Shown here piece by piece: positions 1 through 14,508 of a stretch of DNA of 64,000 nt; the first letter of the stretch is position 1; each line of letters starts with the position of its first letter. The notes beneath the pieces are model-generated. The model was not told where the DNA came from, did no database searches, and was given only the letters and a program-made list of their open reading frames with translations. Made by a program: the position numbers and the translations under genes. This DNA is from Parus major (lineage: Eukaryota; Chordata; Aves; Passeriformes; Paridae), in contig NC_031779.1 of the NCBI RefSeq assembly GCF_001522545.3, forward strand, positions 5,360,460 to 5,424,459, written 5' to 3'.

Positions 1-1648
1 ATGGTGAAATCCAGCCTAGGTCTACAAGTTAAAACACAACTGTCAATTAATCTCTAAATATAGAAAGACTATTAAAGGACCAGCTGGCATTTTAAAATGA
101 TGAAAGCCAACACTGTTCTTTGGCACCAGCACTAGCTGATGTTGCTAAGCTACTGCTGCTGCCCAGTTAGTTACACACGATCAGGTATTAAATTCATGCA
201 GGCCACTAGGCTGCAGGAAGAGAAAACAAAAAAAAACAAACCAAAATCCAAACAAAAAAAGAGGAGCAAAAAACACACTCAAAACGTAGTCTTACACCAG
301 TAAAATTCATGAGTCAAATCCTGAGTCTATGAAGTGCAATATAGCTTGTGCCCCTGACAAAATGATAAACTGAGAAAAACAATCAGCCTTTGGTGCTATT
401 TTAGAATTCATGTCGTCTTTACTTGCCCTGTTAATTTACTTCAACCTCCTTTTGCTATATCACAGCTAAGTCTTTATTGTTTTGCTATAATGTAGATAAG
501 TTTTTGTTATATACCTACACTTTGATGAGTGAATTTTTACTTTTGTAAAAGAAAATTCTTCATAAGAATCAGAAGGATAATCTGTTTCTGTGGGTCATCA
601 CAGGCAAATGAAAAAACTGTCAGAAATTACAATTGTTTATCTGGCAGTTAATTAGAGCCTAGGAAGATAATGCTATTTAGTATGTGATCACTGTTCAAAA
701 AATTTCTTATGAATTTCTCATAGTAGCAGTCTTTTCCTAATTCTTTCATCACTGATCACACTTGTGATTTGCAGCTTTCAAATCCAAACCTGCACTTACT
801 CTTAGGCAGCCCAGCCAGCCCAAGTAGCACCATTATACTATTTAACAAACTTGGAGAAGACTCCAAACACCTTCCTAACCACAAACATCATCTCCACACT
901 GTGTTTTCCTCAGCTTGATTCCATTTTTATTGAGGACATTACTTTTACACCCTTAGCAAATCCATGTCATTTAGAAGTCAGCCTTTTACCTGTGTTGGTG
1001 CAGGAGGAGATAATTCTATTGGTAGAAGACAATTTTGACACTAAATAATCCTGCCCTTTCCATCATACACTGTGAGCACTAACTTTATGACTGTGCTGTT
1101 TCTTCCCTTCCTCAGACAATTCAACTAGGAGGAACATTATTAAGATCAATTACAAATGTAATGCTTTGTAACTTAAGGGGATTTTTTGGTGGGTTTTGAT
1201 TGTTTCCCTATGGTGAATGTATACCCAGTTAATAAACCACACAGAATCATATTTAACCATTTCTTTTTCTTTCAGTTAAGAATCGACTGGATTCTGCAAA
1301 CCTTCCTTTGATCAATACTTTCTACTCAGGAGCTAAATGAGAGAGAGCAGAGGAAGAGATCCCAGGCCTACAGAACACGGCAGAAAGCCAGGCAGTGTTT
1401 AATTTACTGATGGGAGGGACACGCGGTAGCTGCATTCAAGCACAAAGGTTTTTGTGAGCTGGGAACCAAGGCAACCTGACAAAAGCACCATGGCACAGCT
1501 CCCAGCTGCTCAATACAGGAATTGGAGACCCTCACTTACACAGACAGAAAGGTCACTGTCAAAACTGTGATATCATTACCTCATCAAGCAAAATGATTTT
1601 TGGCTCTCACTTTTTTTTCTCCTGAATAACTGACCTCAATTTTGTAGG

Positions 1649-1905
1649 AAAACAAACAAACAAACAAACCCCTACAGGCAGTACATCCTTGAAAGATCAG
1701 CTGCCAGCTTACTCTGTTCTAGTTTGTTTCAACACCATATTATGAAATCCCCACAATAGATTTTAAAAAACCCAACTCAAACAACAAAACATAAAATCCC
1801 AGCAAACAAAAAAAAAACAAACAAAAAAGGACAAAAAAATCCCCACTAAGCAAAAAAAATCCCCAAACAAATTAACAAAAAAACAAACCAACAACAAAAA
1901 GTATA
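1649..1905. repeat. A-rich low-complexity tracts, including an (AAAC)n run
   Basis: Positions 1649-1669 hold about five AAAC units. After a short interruption, 1755-1905 is nearly all A and C with AAAAAAATCCCC-like units. It is simple low-complexity sequence with no coding content. Confidence 0.8.
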
Positions 1906-4900
1906 TATCTGTGCAGAATTTCCATTAATATTTTAGAGAGTTACTTCTCTATGTTTAGGGGGTTATAAACCATGGATCTATACCTTGACTAATGCTACTA
2001 TTACAATCTTAGATTTCTAGGAAACATTCCTTAAAGCCTTGCTACAGACCACTGGGTCAGCGAAATGACAGAATGCATTGTCCCTGCAACGTGCTCCAGT
2101 TATTTCTTAAAAACAGTGGTGGATTAAATGTTAAAAAAAGTTTTAATTTCTCAGGCAAAGAAGGGCAAGAACTATTCATCACTATTATGTTTATTAGAGT
2201 TCCCTCAACGTGTTTGTACAACCTTGTTATCCAATGGTAGGGCATATTTAGAGCTTACTGAAGTAACAGATCATCACTTGTCAGATGTGGAAACACAGAG
2301 GGAACAGATAGCACATTTCTTAAGAAAGTTCTTTGGGGCTTGACGAGGTGTGAATCTTGTCTGAGAACACACTACTTGCTTATTCTCATCTTCCCACTCC
2401 TCAGGCATTTCAAGTGGCAACTGGGGAAGTAAACATTTCTCCCAGTTAAATGACCAAGGCATTCTTCAGCAGACACCAAATGCATTGTTTTTTGATACAT
2501 TTTATTGCCTTACACTGGCATTAGAGGTAGAAATCCAGTAAACCACACTCCAGCCAACTGTAACTTTACTAACTTAAATAGCTATATGAGCTATCTTTTC
2601 CATGCTAGAGAAACCACCTTCTTTAATATACAAGCCTACCTTTTCTTTCTCAAGCTATTCACTGGCAATTTCATTGGAAAAGAAAGGAATTCTTTTTTGC
2701 AGATCTGTTTGTAAAATTATAATTTCTCATCTTCTTCAGGATGATCTCTTCAGAAAGTATTTTTTACTTCATCCAAAGTATTATTATATGTATTTATACC
2801 ATTAAACCTCTGATTTCCACAAGAGTCTACTGATTAATGTAATCACTGTGCATTATTGTTAATCCACAGGCTTCTTGTGGGCTTCTAACAAATATAATTA
2901 CACTGACTGTTGAATTTTCTGCTTTCAGAAAACAGAACACTTCACAAAGCCTCATATTATTTTTAAGTATAAGCTTTCCACATCCTATTCACCTTTGGCA
3001 CGTTCTGTGCCGTAAGTCAGAGCTCCACATCCATCAGCTTTGTTCCGTGCTGCTGAGCTCCAGTGAGGCAGGATTTGAGATAATTCCCCCAGAGCCCATC
3101 TCTGGCTGCTCCTGCAGGGTGCCGAGGGAGCAGGGGCGGGGCAGGGCTGGACACGGCTGTGCTGGCCCGTGAGGCTGTGGGACACCTCTGCAGCAGCTGG
3201 CTGCTCCCGAGATGTTCCCTCACACTCCTGGCTTACACGTGGAACTTCCTGACCAACTGGCTGAAACAGGTCAGTTTCAGTGCTGCATTCTCTAATGTTC
3301 TACCCAAAACCAAAACAAGCTGCAAAAAAGCCATTCCTTACATCGGTCTCATTCACCTTCTCAAAGTCTACACGAGATTTACATCAATAACAGCTGAAGT
3401 GTCTAAAACACTGACTCCTGAGGCACTTTGGCTGGAGACAAAGGAGGTCTAAAATTTTTGATGTTATATGGTTAACAGACAGTCACAAGACACCAGAAGC
3501 ATTTTTAGACCTTTCTGAATCCAGGAAATATTGTTTAAAATATTGATCTAATTTCTAAACAATCTAGTTTTCAAGAATTTGGGCTATAGCTCATTACTAG
3601 AGCATTCAATTTGGTATCAGATTCTTTTTCTTGATTAAGTCAAATACAGCAGTTCCAAGGAAATATATTGTTTGGGGACTCCCATACAGTTCCAAAATAT
3701 AATATACCTAACTATAAACAAGAAAAAAAATCCAATTGATTTCTATTTTCCATGAGCTCTAAATGTTAGTGCATATAAAATTACTTTTCCATGGATAAAA
3801 TTCTTCACAGATCTATCTTGTTTCACTGATGTTATAAAAATCAAATCAGACACTGATGAGGGAAGAAATCTTCAGAATCCCAAAGTAACTAACATCCAAA
3901 ATAAAAAAAAAATAAAAAAATTGGGTATTGCAGAAATATTCAAGATTGAAAAGTAACTGTAAGTCTCAAATTGACTCCTTTTCCCCCCGTTATTTCTTAT
4001 CTTCTCAATTTTTTCAAAATAGGTTAATTAACAAGATAATTATTTCTACAGTTAGGAACCAAAACAGCTGATTGAGGCAAAACCTCAAGCTAACCCCAAA
4101 CAATTCATACTGGAAGGCAAGTTTTTAAACTGTCAGGATACGAGAAGGAGCTAACAAGTGGAAAGACATTACAATTTGCCTAGTAATGAATTCTAGTCCC
4201 ACAAGCAAAAAGGGCATTGCTGCAGGGTCAGAAGTAGAAAATGGTTTTGCTTCCTTCTGCCTTCGTGCCTATTACTTTAGGCTGACAAACCAATGATGGG
4301 TATGATTGAACTCTTCAGACAATCCTCACCTAGGACTGACAGGTGCTGTCACTGGGGACCACTTTTCCTAATAGCTGGTTTGATACTCGGCCTTTCAGAC
4401 ACTTGATTCACAGGAAGGTTAGTGAAGGAAGATGAGCACACGGTCTCTGGTGGACACCAAATGCCATCAGATACTGCTCTGATATTGGTTATCCTTACCA
4501 TCTAGTACAACACTTTATTGTTTGTACTGTCATTATTGCTTTTACAGTAAAGGTTCTTCTCCACTCAAAAGGCAAATATTACATACCAAGAGAAATGAGT
4601 CTGTCAAATCACAGTGTGAGTATTTGAAAAGCTCAAAGGAAAAGCTGCATTGAAGATTTAAGCTACTTAGGTAGGAAACAAAATGTTTACTCAATTAACA
4701 TGAACTTCAAAAACAGAGAGCACTGTTTTAGTATTGTTGCTAGTTACTACTTATTGTGATATTTCACAGGATCTCAGTATGGTCTGACTGTGAAGCTTTA
4801 TTCCAAATTTCACATGGAATGAAGGAAAACTTTTAAGGGACAAAAAGAACTAATTTTAAATTATTATAAATTCCTTAAGCCCAGAACAATGTATGTCACA

Positions 4901-7547
4901 TGAGAGTAAGCAGGACAAGAGGTGTACCTGTCAGGAGCTCCTCAACAAAGCTAATGTCTCCTCTTGTACCAGAACAAATATGAAGGATTGGTTATGTGAA
5001 GGACTTCAGTCTATACATTAGATCTGACTCCTACCTACCATAACATGACTTCTGTCCTTCTGAGAGGAAAACCATTGCTGATTTATGGGTAAAAGGCAAC
5101 ATGGATAAGTTGTTAACATCTTACCCGAAGTGTGCAGCGTTATCAGGCAGACAAAGTGCACCTGCCACCCCATCTGTCCTGCCCTCACTATTCCCCCTGG
5201 TTCCATGCAGCAGGTTCTGCAGTAGGAGTGGCAGAGATGCATCAGAGAAATCATGTGGTGCAGCTGTAAGGGAGTCCTGCAATTACAGACACAATGATAA
5301 TGTGTCTCAAGGGCATGAGCCATTATCCTACATGTATCTTCCTTCCTTCCCCACTCCCCCACTCCAGCGGTGTTTTGTGGCTTGCTTTGTTCTGAATTTT
5401 GAACATGAAAACTTATTTATTTTGAACATGAGAATTATTTATAACGCTCTAATGTATCTAAATAAATCTCCATTCCCTAAGTCAACATTTTTCAAGTATC
5501 CTTTATAGTCAAGTACTTGTGACAAACTCAGAAATATTCTTTTTTGAGCCTCCCTTTTACTCTATGTATAATGAAAATTTATTTCACATGAAAACTCAAT
5601 TATGTTTAAAACCACTGCAAAATGAAAACACGAATCTAGCAGCTCTTGAATTAACATTGTTTTTGGAAAGCAATTTTCAAGGCAGAAAGGACTACAACAG
5701 CATCCATTTGGTTTATTCCCATTTGCAACAGACACAGTAACTTTTCAGATACAAATCATGTCTGTGTAGGCAAGCAAGAGGAAGCTCATCTGTTCTTCAT
5801 CTAAAGATCCCACACTTTCATTAGGAGTTTTCTAAATGCATTTTTTACTTTCAGCTCACAAACATAGAAACTGAAATTTGCCAAAAGAATGAGTAAGTTG
5901 TCTTACACCCCCCCACAGAAAATTTCTGTTTAAGTAGGAGCATGTAAAGAGTCATGTCTATAGTTTGATACTCTGGGTGACCTGAGACACATAAAACAGA
6001 CTGAGCTCCCTTTACATCAACACAAACACAGGACAGGAGCCTTTGCAGTGGAGAGTGTAATTTTTTTTTTAGCCATATATTTCACAAGATTTCAAAAGGT
6101 TTTGTATTTAGCCTCCAGAAAGATAAAATTTGTTTGAATTACAGCTACTTTCAAGATATGAAAAAACTGCTTTCTACCAATGTTATTTTCAGAATGACAT
6201 AGCAGTGTCACACATGTTCACAGCACCAAAGTTCCTGATGATTGTTTAGAGTCAGAACTTGAAAACCTCTTACTTTAGTAGCATTAGTCAACAAATGCTT
6301 TCATTTCTTTAACAAAGGAAAACCATTGAGTTTAACTGTTCTGATAGAATCACACTCACTAGAATGCATAATAGTGAGATAATGACTTGTGTTTATTATT
6401 GATAAATTATGCTGTCCCTTGGCTCTTTACATTGAATGCTCAATGCTTGTTTGGTTTGTTGTTTTGGTTTTTTTTAAAACTAGAGAGTAATCTTAATTTC
6501 TTTAGCAGACAATAAAATCTGTCACAAATCTGAAAAATAGCTGCAAACAATTTTTCACATATGAAAAAAAGTTTCTTCTCTGGAGAGAGTGAATACAAAA
6601 GCGACAGCATAAAGCTACATGTTTATTATCTCTCAGTGTCTCTGGATTAAGTGTGTTCAGTTTAAAACCACCTATTTTCATCTCGCCTGGCACTGAAGGC
6701 TTATCTAAAATCTTCAGATTAATCCATGCTCTTTCCCGGTAAAACAGTAGCAAAAAAAAATCAAAAAAAATCTCATAAGTACATTATACCCCACACATGA
6801 AAATAATTCTGCTGAGACTGACTCTTTGTAAGTGAGAGAAATAACAAACTTGTATAGTTATCAGACAGAACATTATTTCCTGGTTCTGCAGAACAGAAGT
6901 TACCCATGATGATGGCTTCTAGAAAGGAGGAAAGTCTATACACAAAACTCAAAGCAAGTCTGCAAAGTAGGGTAACTCCTATTTTGTAAATGAGACCCAA
7001 AAGTTTAAAATTATGCTGCTGTTTCAACTATCCATGTTTAAATCAAGCTGTTATAAAGATCAGAAATCCAAGAGTTAAATTCAGTTTGCCTTCTTTAAGC
7101 AAAAAATACATATTCTTCAAAGTGCTTACATTTTCTTATTTTTATAGGAATATAAAGTAATAAAACCAAGCAAGTCTAAACTTTTTAGAATATTGTGAAA
7201 TTATTCCTTTGTTGTTTCTTAATCACAATCAATTGGACAACAATGTCTCATTATAAGTGATGCAGCAGTAATTCAAGTAAGTATTTCTCATTTACTGCAA
7301 ATTAGCTCAGAAGTACTCCACCTACTCAAGGCCCTTAAAAGTAACACACCAAGCACTGGCATCTGCTCCTCAGAACTGGCTATTTTAATCTGCAGACCTG
7401 CATCAAATTACCAGTCTAGATGTAACCAGGATGGAGGAAAATTCTGCCCAGCACAAAGTATTTCCAGTAATTTGTAGGGAGTTCACATTCTCTGCACAAT
7501 ACAGGAGCTTTCAGATTGGCTTTACAGGTTTTACCCGGATTACCAAA

Positions 7548-7577
7548 GAGCAAATAGAACATGAGCAAATAGAACAT
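7548..7577. repeat. 15-bp perfect tandem duplication
   Basis: Two adjacent copies of GAGCAAATAGAACAT. They fall in an open frame (7431-7994 plus) that has no recognisable product, so they are most likely a slippage event in non-coding DNA. Confidence 0.9.
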
Positions 7578-10500
7578 GAGGAAATCTGTTTGCAAAAGAA
7601 TCTGGTGTTGGGAGCATCCACACCATGCACTCAGTGGATGACTGATTATTCAGACTATTCTGGTCTGGCCCAGAGACTTCATTTCTCCCAGCAGTCAGAT
7701 TCCACTTACTGTGTTCTTGCAGCTCATCTTTTGGCTTCATTTCATCCCCCAGGAGTCGAGTCTGTGTGCTCTGAGAACGCTCCCTGGTGTGCAGGAAGAG
7801 TGAGTGGGAGCACACACATGACCAGAACTAGAAGACTGATATGGCTACATCCACAGGCCACCAAAAATAACAATGATGAAACTGGGGCAGGACTGAAGTC
7901 CCAAAAAGCACAAGCAAGAACTTTTGAAGGAATTCTCGACATAGTGTCCTTACAAACAGATTGTAGCTTCTGTTTATGGCGTAGACAACAGTGAGTCTGT
8001 GACTTTGCCAAAGATGGAAGACAAAACTTTAGGGCATTTTGATCTTAAAAGGTTGTCTGCGTGTAAGCTAGGATGCTCTGAATGTATAAATATTCCTCAA
8101 TTATAAATTCCCTAGGTTTGTCACATTTGCATAACACTCCTTTAAAGCAATGTGGTTGCTCCCAAAGAGATGAGGTAATGACCACACCACCTGCTCCTAG
8201 AAGAGTAGCTTTCTCTAAATACACCACTGAAATCATTATATTCCTGTAAGTTACATATTTTCAGACAGTTCACACCTTACATAGTCCCATTATCTCCTCT
8301 GCCCTTGGATCCCAGAAGGCACAGGAGTGAACAGAAAAATGAATTGTGAAAGAATAGCTAATTAAACATGATAATTCACAACTCATTCCTTTAGTAAGTC
8401 ACAACATACAACTAAAATGAAGGTGTAATAAGTTCAGCAGCTGCAAATAACTAGATTATTTGCCTTAGAAATTCCCACTTCCACCAAGGTACTTACCTCT
8501 GTCCAAGTTTCTCACTAGATTTTACCCTCACAGCTAGTTCTCATAAGTTCCTGAGCAGTACTTGCTGTCTTTTACAGGAAATGCTCCTACATGTCCAGCA
8601 TAAAAAATGGTTGGAAAAGACAACCAGCATTCAGGAGAAATATTTCATTCCTAAAGAGACCGAAACATACACCTATCTTTCTGCTACAGACAAAACCAAA
8701 AATAAACCCACAACAAACTAACTAAAAACTGTATGCTAACAACAGTAAGAGGCTTACTCAAAATAGTATTTTTATTCTGCAGTCTGGCTGCCTACAAAAA
8801 ATGAAGACTTCAGAATACAGGTCACTTATAATAATATGGGATTAATAAAAATGATGCTATTTCTTCTCTACAGACTGGACACTTGCTGCTTCTTATCATA
8901 ATTATCTTTGCTTTCTTCCACTACTCCTTCCTGTAACACAGGAAGTTTTTAAATTAAATTTCTCTTAAGGCTAAGGCAACAGAATATATAGCTCAGAAGC
9001 AATAAAAGCTGATGTGCCTCATAAAACAAATAATGTTTCTGTCCATGGGTCTGCTATTCTCTAGTGCATTGGAGATAAAAAGACCACAAGGTTGTACTTA
9101 GCCCCAAATCCTCAGGAAATTACAAGCAGTTATTTTACCATCCAAAGTTCAAAGAATTAAAAAGGAACGCTGTCACCTTTCTAACTGTTCCTCTGTCCAA
9201 GTGTCTGATTTGCTATGATTCCATCAGGATATGGAAACAACGTTTTCACCCATGAATGATGCCCCATCTGACCACAGGCTCCATAAAGCACAGAGGATGC
9301 ACCCAAGGCTTCTCAGTTCTTATGTTCTATGATGTGTATGACCTCTTCTTGTGCACCAGTGCCACAGGTTTTAACTGGCATCTTTTAACAGCCTCACAGG
9401 TTTTCTGGGTTGGATGTTTTCAGGTTTTTGTCTGTCACACAATATTGCCAGGATGTAAAAACCAAGAATGCTAATAAAATTAATAATGATCCATCACTTA
9501 GACAAGACACATTGCAATCCTCATGCATTTTATGAGGGTGAGAAGCAAGCCTGTGCAGGTGACCTTGGTATTTTTTTACCAACACTGTGTACCAGCAACA
9601 CACATCCCTAGCAGGCTTCCTGAGACACCAAGTTCCAGACAGTTGACTTCCTTCCACAGACTGCTCCCATTTCAAAGCCCTGACAAACTTGCAAAGGAAA
9701 GGAAAGATGTGCCTGAGGAGTTAGCAAATCCAAAAGGAAGCCAGAAAAAAAGCAGGGATGGTAGTTAACAAAGGATACAGCAGGAGACAATAACAGACAG
9801 TGTCTCAAAGAATCAGAGTGAATGTAATTCTTCTGCAAGCACATGTAACTGAAGGTTCCACTATTTGTAACTAAAATTGTGACTGCATCTTGCAATTCAT
9901 AACTGAGGAGTTAAGAGCGATCAGTCAAATGTGATAGTACTACTTTCTCAAATGTATCATCCCATTGAGCTGCCTTTATTTTGTGACTATCATACTGGCA
10001 AAATCCTACCATGACTTATTAGCCAGACTGTGAAGAGGCAAAAGATTATCAAGTCACCTGTAGGATTTTTGAAGTGATCCATTTCCTAGTGTTCTAAATT
10101 ACTTTGAATTGAAGCAAGGAACATCAAAGTAACTGTGCTAGAGTGTGGATACATCATCTTTCAGGAATGACATAAGATCTTCAAGAGCCACATAGAGAAA
10201 TCAGTTTCATTTTTTCCCAGGGCCTGACTATTTGATAATCTGCATTAGAGGTTTGGTAAGTCTCCAGAAAACTTTTTCTGTGTGGTAATTCACCTACCCA
10301 ACTCCCAAACCAGCAATACAAGCTCCTCCAAAAGAAGCCTGAAAGTGAATATTTAGAGATATAGAACATTGTCTGAAACAGCAGCCAGCTTCACAGGATA
10401 ACAAATTGTCCACAATAAACTAATCATCATGGCTGTGAGTCCACATTTGAAACCTGCTATTAGAACAATCCTCTGCAGAGAAGGGATCTGGTCACATACC

Positions 10501-13500
10501 CTCACCAAAACAGTGCTTCCTCCAAGAAAGTTGTAGGCTCAGCTCTCAGGCTGTGTGTGTTAACCAGGAGTGCTCAACCAAACAGCCCCTCCTATGGTTT
10601 CTCATATTCTCAGAGAGTCTCTAGAGCTCTCACTCAGAACTACAGTGGACATTCTGTGAAAAACTATCAGATAACCATAGAGTTAGAGTTTCAATTTTAA
10701 CTACAGCAGGTGGGCAAGAAAGGTGTCCTTTGAGTCCTACACAGGAAATTATCATCTCCAAGACAAATAAATGTGTTACAGGTTGTCCCAGTTCAGTGAG
10801 CCTGTATCACACAACAGGAGCAGTAAGGTCACTTTCTCTCTACAAGCTTTGCTTTGCTTTCACAGTCACACTGTTGGCAAACTAAAGTTCCTTGCCCCAA
10901 GCTACAGGTATCACTCTATTCCTCCTGTCTATCCACAGGCAATAAAGGAAAATACCAAAAGAGGACAGAACAGAGGAAAGGAGGAAGGAAAAAAAACCAA
11001 AACCTTTAGCTGAAATGGAGAAGAAGGGAAAACCACAATTGCTAACAAATCATTTTTATTGTCATCTCCCCTTCACCTCCACAATGATTCTATATAGGAA
11101 CATGCCAGGACAACCTGCTACATGTGAGGAAAAGCCATGGTCACAGACAAGTAGAAGTTTTTGAAAGTTAACTCCTTTAAGCATCACCTGAGTTTTTTAA
11201 ACCTATCTTGAAAAATACCATAGAAGAATACAGAAAATACCCTTATATTCAGCTTTTTCAGTTACTAACATAGACAAGTGTATAACATATTTCCCATTTT
11301 CCATAAAAGTTGTGTTTGAGTTCATGCCAACAGTCTCCCTATACATCTGTTTCCTTTTTCAAAGGACACAAAAAAGCATGTATGTCATGAACCTTGAAAA
11401 CATTCTACTTAAAGATGCTTTTGAGACAGAACTGATCTCCTCTGATCACGGGATATGGATAAAAAAAGGCAAAACTGAGAAGAAACTTAATAGAAAGGAA
11501 AGGCAGCACAAGATCTTCCAGCAACACACTTCTACACAAGAGCACAACGACTGTCAACTAACTATACATAAAAAAGAAGATAGACAAACACACAGCATGT
11601 ACATGCTAAGATTTCTAATGCCAGAGTAATTTTAGAAGCCTGGGTAATCTTATTATTTAATATACTATTTTATTATTACTTTGCTCTTCTAGAGAGAACT
11701 CTGGTCTCTAACTAAGCCTGGTAATTTTATTAAATTGCTGGCATCAAGATGGGGGGTAGCAGGATAAACATCTTTCTGCAAACTTCTAAATAATTTCATG
11801 AAATGACTTCACAAAGCAAGTTTTGCTTTTGCAGCCACACAACCACAGCTCCATCAGCCTGTGGTTTGCTACTGTCCCAACACTGGCAGGAGCAATGAAC
11901 ATCAGGCACACAGAGCAGAAGCATTTCCTTCCATCTGGGTATGTACAGAACCAACACACTGCAAACTGGTGTAGGGTTTGCATTCTAAAGGGCAAAGGGA
12001 GTATAAATATTTTCTCATATTCAAGTGACTATGGACCTACAGGAGAGACAAATGACCTTGTCACTGCTTACACTTTCAGTGAGCTACCAGAACAGCCTTA
12101 TTTTGAGACCTATCCTTCCATGATTAAAAGGAGGCTAGTACTCTGTTCTTGATGTTCTTAACAGGATCAAAGACACTTATGCTCATTCCCTTATATGGAA
12201 AAATATTTTTTTACCCACTTGAGAGAATGTGAAGAAGAAACAACCATTTTCTCAGGAAACTGCAATGGGAACAAGCTGCCAAGCATTTCAGCACACAGAT
12301 TGCAAGGTCTTGCCAATGACTGCTGCCTATGCAGAGAATTAACTGGTACCTGCTTATCTAAACCTCAAATTTCCTTCTGCTCAGTGTGAGGTTGAGTCTG
12401 AATAATTACCTTAAAAATTTCTTAAAACAAAATATATGAAGATAAAAAGTATCTTCCTAATATGATGCTATGAAAGGTAAACTGTTTAAGGTATAGGACG
12501 ATACTTAAATAAGCTCTGAACGCTTCAAAGTTTTATGGAAATTATGGTGCCTTGTTCTTTAAATAAGCTCTAACTTATATGGTCACTTGATTAGATTTCA
12601 AAAACAAAGTGAGAAATCAGAACCTTTCCTTGCATTTGATTACAGAACTTTCTGTGAGGCTAATATGTAGCCTGATCTATTTTTTAATATTTTTCAACCA
12701 GCTAGACTGTTACAAATACGAGGAAATTATTTTCAGAAACATTTGAAATACTCTTAGTGAATTTTTGCCGCCTTCATTTATATTGACAGGGCGTTTGGTG
12801 TCAAAAACTGCTGAAAAGTACCAACACTATGACTACTCTCTTTTAGGATGTGCATTTCTAAATGACTAAAAACTATGGTATATCACAAAAAATAGACTCA
12901 GAATTGCTACTTTTATATCAAACAACTCAGTTATTTACTTCCAAGAAGTGAGGGGGAAGTAGTGTGAAGGCAATGAATATCTATGTCTGATTTTGGCACC
13001 AAATAAAGAGGGGAAGGATAGTTCCATTATTTTTCTCTCATGTCTCTTAAACCCACCTCTTTATTTGTATTTCCCAGAAGCAAGCTAAAGACTGTTACTC
13101 TTCCACAGAAGCATTTTTCAGCTGTGAGTGACAATCTATCTAGTGTTTGTTAAATTCACTAAACACCTCAAAAGGTTTTTAGAAAAGGCTGTGTAATGAA
13201 CTAACTTCAAAAAATTCTTTAGGGCTGATCAAAAACTGCTCTATTTTATCTTAGTTCTTGAGACTTAAAGGTAAAGATAATAGGAGGAAATTAAGTTTAT
13301 CCTAATGCTCGTTTATAAGGTAGAATTATTTTCTCAAAAAGTAAACTCTTATTTTAGGAAGCAATGTACACCTGCCTCATTCTGATAACACAGGAAAACA
13401 AGGCCTTCTAGTAACAGCCTTGCAATTCTCTGAGCCTTCCACCCGTTCTACCACAGGTTGGAATCACACGTTTGGTGTCTGTGGTGAGCAACTGACATGC

Positions 13501-14490
13501 ATGAAATCCAAGTGGGAAACATTTTCTGTGAAATACACTTCACGAGAGAAGAGTAGAAAGTATCCACAGTAAGGAAAGCAGCCTGTCTTGGAGCATAACA
13601 ACCACCAGAAGTGTCTTGGCAGAACACAGGAGGTGGGGGAAAAGGTACTACTGAAAAAGTTCTGCTTACTGGAATCCACAAGCAGTTATGCATATTCCTG
13701 CTCACTCTGTCAAGGTAAGAAACAAAGGTTGCCTAAGCCGTGTTGGTTTAGTAGCACATTAAAATGTAAGCAGCCAGATTCTGAACCTAAAATTCACACC
13801 TCATCAACAAATAATTGCATATTATGTTGCAGAGGACCAAATTCAATATAATGACTATTACAACATCAGTGCTATTACTGTAAACTCATATTTCTTTTCA
13901 AGACTAGAATAAAATACAACAAATTCAAGAGAAAGTATCTAAATAATTAGTCCAGAATGACTCTTGTGCTCTGAAGGACTCAGGGGGGAAAAAAAATCTG
14001 CATAAGAACATATTAAATAGTTTAAGGTTTATTAAAAATGACACCATTTCCACCACATGCTCAGAAATAAATAACCCAAAATATTTTATCTAACAGTTCT
14101 GGTTTCTAACAAGCATGTTTGAAGTTGAAAACCCTCTGGTCCGTTAAAAGAGCTGAAGAGACATAATTGAAACCAGTAACGCATTAAATTAAATGGAGCA
14201 AACCTTCACCAATAACACAGAGTCTGTTACCAGTGCCCTTAGAAATGCCTAATTCTTCATAAATGTCAAGCCCCATTTCACCGCTTATGAGAAAAGCTTT
14301 CACGAAGCAGTATTATCCTAACGTGTCCATGTGTGCACTGTGCCCACACACAGATGCAGCCACTCATAATCAGCACTAAATGAGACCACCTGAATCAGAC
14401 TATCAACTTTTTTTCTTTCTTCTAATTTGTGCTGGCAGGACACAATGGAAAGTGAACAAGACTATCACAAAGGAATCAGGAGGACCCCAA

Positions 14491-14508
14491 TTTGTTTGTT
14501 TGTTTGTT
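14491..14508. repeat. (TTTG)n microsatellite at the edge of the CpG island
   Basis: Four and a half perfect TTTG units immediately before the sequence turns GC-rich. Confidence 0.85.

Larger units (their letters stand above)
1..14300. other. AT-rich non-coding region, possibly intron 1 of the gene starting at the CpG island
   Basis: I found no exon with convincing splice sites and recognisable protein. The content is A-rich low-complexity tracts (221-285, 1649-1669 as AAAC repeats, 1755-1905), a 15-bp perfect direct duplication (7548-7577), and one isolated GC-rich stretch at about 3000-3240 with no recognisable product. If the CpG-island gene runs on the minus strand, this would be its first intron. 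Confidence 0.55.

Noticed and set aside
3017..3223. Overlapping minus-strand open frames in the GC-rich patch near 3.1 kb
   Set aside because: Both frames are equally open because of composition; no start context, splice pair or known domain.
7431..7994. 187-codon open frame on the plus strand
   Set aside because: No recognisable domain, no splice or promoter context, and it contains a local 15-bp slippage duplication; likely chance.
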